Below, one piece after another: positions 58,729-64,000 of a DNA stretch of 64,000 bases. Under the pieces are notes generated by a model. The model saw nothing but the letters and a program-made list of their open reading frames with translations. It made no database searches and was not told the origin of the DNA. The stretch lies in the NCBI RefSeq assembly GCF_010686755.1, contig NZ_JAAGXA010000008.1:124001-188000 (forward strand), in the 5' to 3' direction. Source of the stretch: Nocardioides zeae. GTDB taxonomy: Bacteria; Actinomycetota; Actinomycetes; Propionibacteriales; Nocardioidaceae. The position numbers and the translations under genes were made by a program. Numbering within the stretch: the stretch's first letter is position 1; each line of letters starts with the position of its first letter.

Positions 58729-59709
58729 TCAGGCCTTCATGGCGACGCCCTCGCGCCAGTAGCCCATGAAGGAGACCTGCCCGCGGTCGACGCCGAGGTC
58801 CTTGACGAGGGCACGGCGCAGGCCCGTCACGACCTTCGACTCGCCCGCGATCCAGGCGTAGAGGCCCGCGTACGGCCCGTCGGCGGCTCCTGCCGTCGAG
58901 ACGTCCTCCCCGAGACCGGAGTAGACGGGCGTCTCCCACAGGAGGTCGCCGTCGGGGTCGGGCTCGACGAGGGCCGCGGAGGCAGCAGCCGAGGCCACGG
59001 CCGCAGCGTGGTCGACGGCCGTGCGGTCGAGGTGCGCGAGCACGCGAGCACGCAGCTCCTCGCCCCGCGGCGCGCCCTCGCGGGGCAGCCAGACCACCTC
59101 GACCCCGGCGGGGCCGACGACGTCCTCCAGCACGTCGTCGCGGTGCGGTACCTCCGCGAAGACCGTGCCGGCCGCGTCCGCCGGGAGGTCGCGCAGGATG
59201 CCGTAGATCGCCGGGAGGGCGGTCTCGTCGCCCACGAGCAGCAGGTCCGTCGCGTCGCCCGGGAGCCACTCGACGCCCCCGAAGTCGTGGCCGCGCCGAG
59301 GCGCGACGACGAGCACGCTGTCGCCGACCGTCGCGCCACGGGCCCAGTCGTTGCCCGGCCCGGAGCAGGCGCCGTCCTCGCCGGGCTCGTGCACGACGAT
59401 GTCGACCACGAGGAGCGTGTCGGCGCCCTCGCCGACGACGTCGCGCACCGTGTAGGTCCGCATGCAGCCGCGCTCGTCCTCGGGGAGGGCGAGCCACGGG
59501 GTGTACCAGTCGCCGCCCACCGGCTCCACGCGCGGCAGTGCACCGCCCGCGGGCGGGAACACGAACTTGATGCGCTGGTCGAGCCAGGGCGTCTCGCGGC
59601 CCAGCTCCGCGAACTCGTCGCAGCCGAGCTCGACGCGCACGAACGACGACGACACGCGACGTACGGCGCGCACCTCCGCCTCGGCGAAGATCACGGACAG
59701 CTCGCTCAC
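58729..59709 (-). CDS. Siderophore-interacting protein (FAD-dependent ferric reductase)
   Basis: The 326-residue protein is of the ViuB/YqjH type: an FAD-binding barrel with MRTYTVRDV (~99-107) and DWARGATVGDSVLVVAP, followed by a Rossmann-like SIP domain (LLLVGDETALPAIYGIL, later YAWIAGESKVVTGLRRAL and the C-terminal SFMGYWREG). It reduces ferric siderophore to release iron in the cytosol. Its start overlaps the ATPase stop (ATGA-type), so it is the last gene of the iron import operon. Confidence 0.94.
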   Translation of the reverse strand: MSELSVIFAEAEVRAVRRVSSSFVRVELGCDEFAELGRETPWLDQRIKFVFPPAGGALPRVEPVGGDWYTPWLALPEDERGCMRTYTVRDVVGEGADTLLVVDIVVHEPGEDGACSGPGNDWARGATVGDSVLVVAPRRGHDFGGVEWLPGDATDLLLVGDETALPAIYGILRDLPADAAGTVFAEVPHRDDVLEDVVGPAGVEVVWLPREGAPRGEELRARVLAHLDRTAVDHAAAVASAAASAALVEPDPDGDLLWETPVYSGLGEDVSTAGAADGPYAGLYAWIAGESKVVTGLRRALVKDLGVDRGQVSFMGYWREGVAMKA

Positions 59710-60554
59710 GGGCGCTCCTTCGTCGGGGGGTCGCCGATCGTCGCGCCGGGCCGGCCGAGGTGACGACCGACGGGGACGACCAGCGGGGTGTGGGAGACCG
59801 GGTCGGGGATGACGCGGCTCTCGAGGCCGAAGACGTCGCGGACGGTGTCCTCCGTGACGACCTCGGCCGGCGTGCCCTCGGCGACGACGCGGCCCTCCTT
59901 CATCGCCACGAGGCGGTCGGCGTAGCGCGCCGAGAGGTTGAGGTCGTGGAGCACCATGACGATCGTCGTGCCGGCCCGCAGGTTGAGCTCCGCCAGCAGG
60001 TCGAGCATCTCGACCTGGTGGGCGACGTCGAGGTACGTCGTCGGCTCGTCCAGCAGGAGCAGGTCGGTGCCCTGGGCGAGCGCCATGGCGATCCAGACGC
60101 GCTGGCGCTGGCCGCCGGACAGCTCGTCGACCACGCGCTCGGCGAGGTCGGTCGTGTCGGTGAGCGCCAGCGCCTCGGCCACCGCCCGGTCGTCGTCGCG
60201 GCTCCAGCGGCGCAGGGCGCTCTGGTGCGGGTGGCGACCTCGGCCGACGAGGTCGACCACGGTGACGCCCTCGGGCGCGATCGGGTTCTGCGGCAGGAGC
60301 CCCAGCCGGCGCGCGACCTGCTTGGTCGGCATCGTGTGGACGGCCTCCCCGTCGAGGAGCACCGCCCCGCCCCGCGGCCGCAGCAGCCGGGCCATGCCGC
60401 GCAGCAGCGTGGACTTGCCGCAGCCGTTGCCGCCGACGATGACGGTGACCTTCCCGTCGGGGATCGCGACGGTGAGGTCGTCGACGACGGTGCGGTCGTC
60501 GTAGCCGAGCGAGACGCCCTCGGCATATAGGCGCGTGGGAGCGGTCGTGCTCAC
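59706..60554 (-). CDS. Iron-siderophore ABC transporter ATP-binding protein (FepC type)
   Basis: The 282-residue ATPase has Walker A VGGNGCGKSTLLRG (~38-51), Q loop in LGLLPQNPIAPEGVTV, signature ELSGGQRQRVWIA and Walker B LLLLDEPTTYLD. The GRGRHPHQ segment is typical of the FepC/FhuC subfamily. The GTG start overlaps the permease stop by GTGA. Confidence 0.95.
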   Translation of the reverse strand: MSTTAPTRLYAEGVSLGYDDRTVVDDLTVAIPDGKVTVIVGGNGCGKSTLLRGMARLLRPRGGAVLLDGEAVHTMPTKQVARRLGLLPQNPIAPEGVTVVDLVGRGRHPHQSALRRWSRDDDRAVAEALALTDTTDLAERVVDELSGGQRQRVWIAMALAQGTDLLLLDEPTTYLDVAHQVEMLDLLAELNLRAGTTIVMVLHDLNLSARYADRLVAMKEGRVVAEGTPAEVVTEDTVRDVFGLESRVIPDPVSHTPLVVPVGRHLGRPGATIGDPPTKERP

Positions 60555-61624
60555 CGCGGGCTCCTTCCGGTGGCGCCCCTGGCCATGAGCCAGAGGAGGA
60601 ACGGGGCGCCGACGGCGCCGGTGATGATGCCGGCCGGCATGTTGACGTCGCCGATGAGGTAGTGGCCCACGTAGTCGGCGGCCAGCAGGAGGGTCGCCCC
60701 GACGAGGGCGCCCCCGATGACGCTGGTGCGTCCCGCGTTCATCGCCCGAGCGATGGGCCCCGAGAGGAACGCGAGGAACGCGATCGGTCCGACGACCGCC
60801 ACGCCGGCCGCGACGAGCAGCACGGCGACGAGCATGACCAGCTCCGCCCGCCGTGCGGTCACGCCCAGTCCGGACGCGGCGTCCGGGCCGAGCTCGGTGA
60901 TGCGCAGCGAGCTCGCGGACCACCACAGCAGGGGCAGCAGCACGACGAGGACAACGACGAGCAGCCGCACCTCGTCCCACCCGGCGGCGGCGACGCTGCC
61001 GGTGAGCCAGCGCAGCGCCAGCTGGGCGTCCCAGATGGCAGCGCGGGTGAAGAGGTAGTGGATGACCGAGAGCATCGCGGACGCGATGCCGACGCCGACG
61101 AGCACGAGCCGGTAGCTGCCGATGCCCCCCGCGACCCACCGCACGACGAGGGCGATGCCCACCGCGCCGACCTCGGCGGCCAGCGCGACCACGTCGCCCC
61201 GGGCCCCGAACACGAGCAGGGCGACGACAGCGGCCGCGGAGGCGCCCGTGCTGATCCCGACGATGTCGGGGCTGGCCAGCGGGTTGCGGAGCACCGTCTG
61301 GAAGACGGCGCCGCTCGCGCCGAAGCACAGGCCGGCCAGTAGGGCCGTGAGGGCCCGGGGGAGCTTCTGCTCCATGAGGATGAACTCGGCAGTCGGCCGG
61401 TCGATGCCGGAGCCGACGATGATGCGCACCGCGTCCGGCGCGGTGAACGTGTAGCTGCCCAGCAGCAGGTTCACCAGCAGCGCGACGAGGGCGGCGACCG
61501 CGAGGACCATGACGACGAGCGCGTGGCGGCGCCGCGGCGTGCGCCGGGCCCGGCGGACCCGCTCGACGTCGGGCACGGCGGCGGCGTGGAGCGCGGTCGT
61601 GGGCCGGTCGGTCGTGGTGGTCAC
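60551..61624 (-). CDS. Iron-siderophore ABC permease (FecCD family, FepG-like)
   Basis: The 357-residue protein has about nine to ten helices after a hydrophilic N-terminus of 35 residues. FecCD motifs include LPRALTALLAGLCFGASGAV, FQTVLRNPLASPDIVGISTG and FLAFLSGPIARAMNAG. It pairs with the next upstream permease to form a heterodimeric channel. GTG 61624 overlaps the stop of that gene by GTGA. Confidence 0.95.
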   Translation of the reverse strand: MTTTTDRPTTALHAAAVPDVERVRRARRTPRRRHALVVMVLAVAALVALLVNLLLGSYTFTAPDAVRIIVGSGIDRPTAEFILMEQKLPRALTALLAGLCFGASGAVFQTVLRNPLASPDIVGISTGASAAAVVALLVFGARGDVVALAAEVGAVGIALVVRWVAGGIGSYRLVLVGVGIASAMLSVIHYLFTRAAIWDAQLALRWLTGSVAAAGWDEVRLLVVVLVVLLPLLWWSASSLRITELGPDAASGLGVTARRAELVMLVAVLLVAAGVAVVGPIAFLAFLSGPIARAMNAGRTSVIGGALVGATLLLAADYVGHYLIGDVNMPAGIITGAVGAPFLLWLMARGATGRSPR

Positions 61625-62685
61625 AGGTTGCCCAGCTTCCCGCGACGGATCATGGCGACGAAGACGGGTGCGCCGAGCACGGCCGTCATCACCCCGACCT
61701 GCACCTCGCCGGGCGGCAGCACGAACCGGCCGACCGTGTCGGCGGTGACCATCAGCACCGCGCCCCAACCGGCGCTCAGCGGCAGGATCCTGGCGTAGTC
61801 GCCCCCCACCTGCCGGCGCACGAGGTGGGGCACGAGCAGACCGAGGAACGCGACGGGGCCGGCCAGCGCGACCGAGGCGCCGATGAGGAGCATGACCGCG
61901 AGGCCGACGACGGCGCGGTCGCGGGCGACGCTCCGGCCGAGGCCGCGGGCGAGCTCGTCGCCCAGCGCGAGGGCGTTGAGGATGCGGGCGCTGGCGAGCG
62001 CGAGCCCGACGCCGACCACGATGAACGGGAGCACGGTGACGAAGGCGTCGGTCTGCTTGCCCGCGACGCTGGCGACCTGCCAGCTGCGGATCTGGTCGAG
62101 CGTGTCGCGGCTGGTGAGCAGGATGCCGGTGGTCCAGCTGGTCAGCGCGGCGGTGAGCGCCGCGCCGGCGATGACCAGCTTGCCGGGCGTGGCCCCACCC
62201 CGCCCGATGCTCGCGACCAGGTGGACGCCGAGGCCCGCGACGCCCGCACCGAGGAACCCGAACCAGATGTATCCACCGATGCCCGTGGTGCCCACGTAGG
62301 TGATGCCCGCGACCATCGCGAACGCCGCCCCGGCGTTGAGGCCGAGCAGGGCCGGGTCGGCCAGCGGGTTGCGGGTCAGGCCCTGGAGGCACGCGCCCGC
62401 CATGCCGATGGCCGCGCCCAGGACGATCCCGATCATCGTGCGGAGCATCCGCGCGTCCATCACCGCGTGGTCGGGGCTCTGCGCGTCGAACAGCGCCAGC
62501 GGGTCGACCAGCCGGTTGCCGATGCAGAGCGAGGCCAGGGCCGCGGCGACGAGCGCCGCGATGCAGATCGCGGCGCTCGTCGTGGTGCCCCGGGGGGCGT
62601 GCCGTGCCCGGCCGGCTGTGGCGGTCCGGCCGGGCAGGTCGGTGGGGTTCGCCGCCTCCGAGGAGACAGCCGTTGACGGGCTCAT
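61621..62685 (-). CDS. Iron-siderophore ABC permease (FecCD family, FepD-like)
   Basis: The 354-residue protein has ten predicted helices and the motifs MLRTMIGIVLGAAIGMAGAC, LQGLTRNPLADPALLGLNAG and FLGLLVPHLVRRQVG. The N-terminal 35 residues are hydrophilic. ATG 62685 lies 8 bp after the binding-protein stop and just behind GGAGG. Confidence 0.95.
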   Translation of the reverse strand: MSPSTAVSSEAANPTDLPGRTATAGRARHAPRGTTTSAAICIAALVAAALASLCIGNRLVDPLALFDAQSPDHAVMDARMLRTMIGIVLGAAIGMAGACLQGLTRNPLADPALLGLNAGAAFAMVAGITYVGTTGIGGYIWFGFLGAGVAGLGVHLVASIGRGGATPGKLVIAGAALTAALTSWTTGILLTSRDTLDQIRSWQVASVAGKQTDAFVTVLPFIVVGVGLALASARILNALALGDELARGLGRSVARDRAVVGLAVMLLIGASVALAGPVAFLGLLVPHLVRRQVGGDYARILPLSAGWGAVLMVTADTVGRFVLPPGEVQVGVMTAVLGAPVFVAMIRRGKLGNL

Positions 62686-62693
62686 GCTGGAGG

Positions 62694-63752
62694 TCAGTAG
62701 ACCTGGGGGGTGCCGTCGATCGCGGCGGCGAGCTCCGGGACGAAGGTCTCGAACGCGGCCGGGATGCCGAGGACCGAGGGGAACCCGAGCCCCAGGGTGT
62801 CGTTCGGCTCCAGCGTGATGACGTAGTTGTCGTTGGCGATCGGCGGGATCTGCTGGAGCAGCGGGCTCGCGAGCATCTGGTCGACCTCCTCGGTGGAGGT
62901 GCCGTAGGCGACGAGCACGTCGGCCTCGAGCGACGACGCCTGCTCGGCCGAGACGTCGAAGTAGAACGTGTCCTCGGCGGCGTCCTCCACGACGGGCGGG
63001 TTCACCATGCCGAGCTCGGCGAGGATCGCGGGCCGGTTGTCGACCGCGGTGTAGAGACCCACCTTGGACAGGTCGGTCGGGTAGAACGACGCCCAGAGGA
63101 ACGACGCCCCCTCGAGCTGCGGGTACTCCGCCGTGGTGGCCTCGAACGTCTCGTTGAGGTCGGCCTCGAGCTCGGCCGCCTGGTCGCTGCGACCCAGGGC
63201 CTTGCCCACCATGTCGAGCGACTGGTGCCACGTGGTCGCCCACTGCACGCCCGGGTAGGCGACGACGTCGATGCCGGCCTCGGTGAGCGTGTCGACGTCG
63301 GCCTCGGTCAGACCCGAGTTCGTGCCGAGCACGACGTCGGGCTCCAGCGCGATGATGTCGGACGTCGGGATGCCGTCGGTGACGTCGAGCAGCTCCGGCT
63401 CCTCGGCGCCGTCGATCTTCGCGAGCGCCTCGTCGAACCAGTCCGTGCGCCCCTCCGCGTTGCCGCCCCAGCTCATCTTCTCGATCGCGATGGGCGCGAC
63501 GCCCAGGGCAGCGACGTTGTCGCCGTCCACACCGAGGGTAACGACCCGCTCCGGCTCCTCCTCGATCGTGACGTCACCGAAGCTCGTCTCGATGGTGACG
63601 GGGAACGCGGCGGCGTCAGCGGTGCTGTTCGCCTTCGGCGCAGCCGCGTCGTCGGCCGAGTCGGAGCCGGTGGAGCAGGCGCTGAGGCCGAGCATGGCGA
63701 CGCTGGTCGCCGCGACGAGCGCCGAGGCGCGACGCAGGGTGGTGAGCTGCAC
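62694..63752 (-). CDS. Iron-siderophore ABC substrate-binding lipoprotein (FepB/FecB family)
   Basis: The 352-residue protein has a lipoprotein signal with lipobox LGLSACSTG (Cys ~26) and a class III binding-protein fold: IEEEPERVVTLGVDGDNVAA, DIIALEPDVVLGTNSGLT and WASFYPTDLSKVGLYTAVD. It captures ferric siderophore outside the membrane. GTG 63752 follows AAAGGA. It is first in the operon, 45 bp downstream of the IdeR box. Confidence 0.94.
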   Translation of the reverse strand: MQLTTLRRASALVAATSVAMLGLSACSTGSDSADDAAAPKANSTADAAAFPVTIETSFGDVTIEEEPERVVTLGVDGDNVAALGVAPIAIEKMSWGGNAEGRTDWFDEALAKIDGAEEPELLDVTDGIPTSDIIALEPDVVLGTNSGLTEADVDTLTEAGIDVVAYPGVQWATTWHQSLDMVGKALGRSDQAAELEADLNETFEATTAEYPQLEGASFLWASFYPTDLSKVGLYTAVDNRPAILAELGMVNPPVVEDAAEDTFYFDVSAEQASSLEADVLVAYGTSTEEVDQMLASPLLQQIPPIANDNYVITLEPNDTLGLGFPSVLGIPAAFETFVPELAAAIDGTPQVY

Positions 63753-63797
63753 GGGGGATTCCTTTGGAGCAGGGGAGGACGACCCGGCGGACGCTAC

Positions 63798-63816
63798 TAA
63801 GGTCAGCCTTACCTTG
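63798..63816. promoter_or_regulatory. DtxR/IdeR iron box
   Basis: TAAGGTCAGCCTTACCTTG fits the 19-bp consensus TWAGGTWAGSCTWACCTWA at 17 positions. It lies upstream of the siderophore importer, so iron-bound IdeR/DmdR would repress the operon. It may also govern the rightward frame at 63961. Confidence 0.88.
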
Positions 63817-63960
63817 GCAACTCCCCGTGGCGCGCGTCTCACCCCGTCCGGACCGCGTGCCGAGGATGTTGAGGTTTCAACCACCGGGACCTACGTTGCT
63901 GTCCGGCGCCCTCGGGCGGCGCTCTCCCCCGCCGCACCCGATCCCCCCTGGAGCCCCCGC

Positions 63961-64000
63961 ATGACCACCGAGGCCCCGACCACCCCCCTCCTCGACGACC
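63961..64000 (+). CDS. Possible start of a divergent gene, cut by window end
   Basis: An ATG at 63961 opens a frame of 13 residues (MTTEAPTTPLLDD) to the end of the window, after a weak CTGGAG ribosome site. Its position opposite the iron-import operon suggests an iron-related gene, but too little is visible to name it. The gap 63817-63960 contains an AT-richer stretch near 63866-63890 that may be its promoter. Confidence 0.35.
   Translation, partial: MTTEAPTTPLLDD

Overview
The window is about 64 kb of very GC-rich DNA (roughly 70% or more by eye) with dense genes, strongly third-position-G/C codon use, many GTG starts and stop/start overlaps of the ATGA or GTGA kind. Gene content (DesA3-type acyl-CoA desaturase with its reductase, a DtxR/IdeR-type iron box, a large Fe-S reductase of the Rv0338c kind, many family III CoA-transferases) points to an actinobacterium, most likely a Nocardioides-like member of the Propionibacteriales. 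The genus is inference.

Region by region. 1-13.4 kb: an acyl-CoA catabolic cluster (acyl-CoA dehydrogenase, DUF35 protein and thiolase-like partner, three family III CoA-transferases, crotonase, MaoC hydratase, SnoaL-like protein, amidohydrolase, Zn alcohol dehydrogenase, HAD hydrolase, an orphan solute-binding lipoprotein) around a FadR-type GntR regulator. Five copies of a 14-bp palindrome-like site lie in the promoter regions of this cluster and probably define its regulon. 13.4-18.7 kb: a decayed thiolase fragment, tRNA-Thr(CGT), a small Cys-rich protein, a LysR regulator, a secreted alpha/beta-hydrolase, holB and tmk. 18.7-23.0 kb: a five-gene cassette DUF4178 / DUF4247 / DUF350 / membrane spermidine synthase / K+ channel, followed by a GAF-SpoIIE phosphatase. 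25-28.4 kb: CoA-transferase, GntR regulator and MatC-type dicarboxylate permease, apparently a dicarboxylate uptake and activation module. 28.5-38 kb: HAD hydrolase, MFS exporter, ferredoxin reductase plus acyl-CoA desaturase, NhaA, IclR, PhzF, and a secreted peptidoglycan-binding M23 protein. 38-45 kb: a secreted M19-like metallohydrolase, a frameshifted P-loop ATPase with atypical composition, SppA, and a Fic toxin with its inhibitory antitoxin. 45-51 kb: a sugar operon of the Frc type (binding protein, permease, ATPase, epimerase, kinase) with a divergent ROK repressor. 51-54.6 kb: a 1208-residue membrane Fe-S oxidoreductase with a long tail carrying nine SLFD motifs. 55-64 kb: MFS transporter, secreted X-prolyl dipeptidase-like protein with Ig-like repeats, and an iron-siderophore import operon (binding protein, two permeases, ATPase, siderophore-interacting flavoprotein) behind an IdeR box.

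The gaps between genes are unusually rich in palindromic elements. At least four families are visible: eight copies of a ~23-bp unit at three loci, including a 270-bp symmetric structure at 36761-37030; a 20-bp-armed inverted repeat at 34945 with a second partial copy at 54803; a triple-unit hairpin at 30494; and an ACGTCATGCG palindrome set at 54706. No CRISPR array, rRNA, integrase or transposase was seen. The best candidates for a less-described system are the polyamine/DUF350/channel cassette, the five-site regulon of the first 13 kb, and the dispersed palindrome families.
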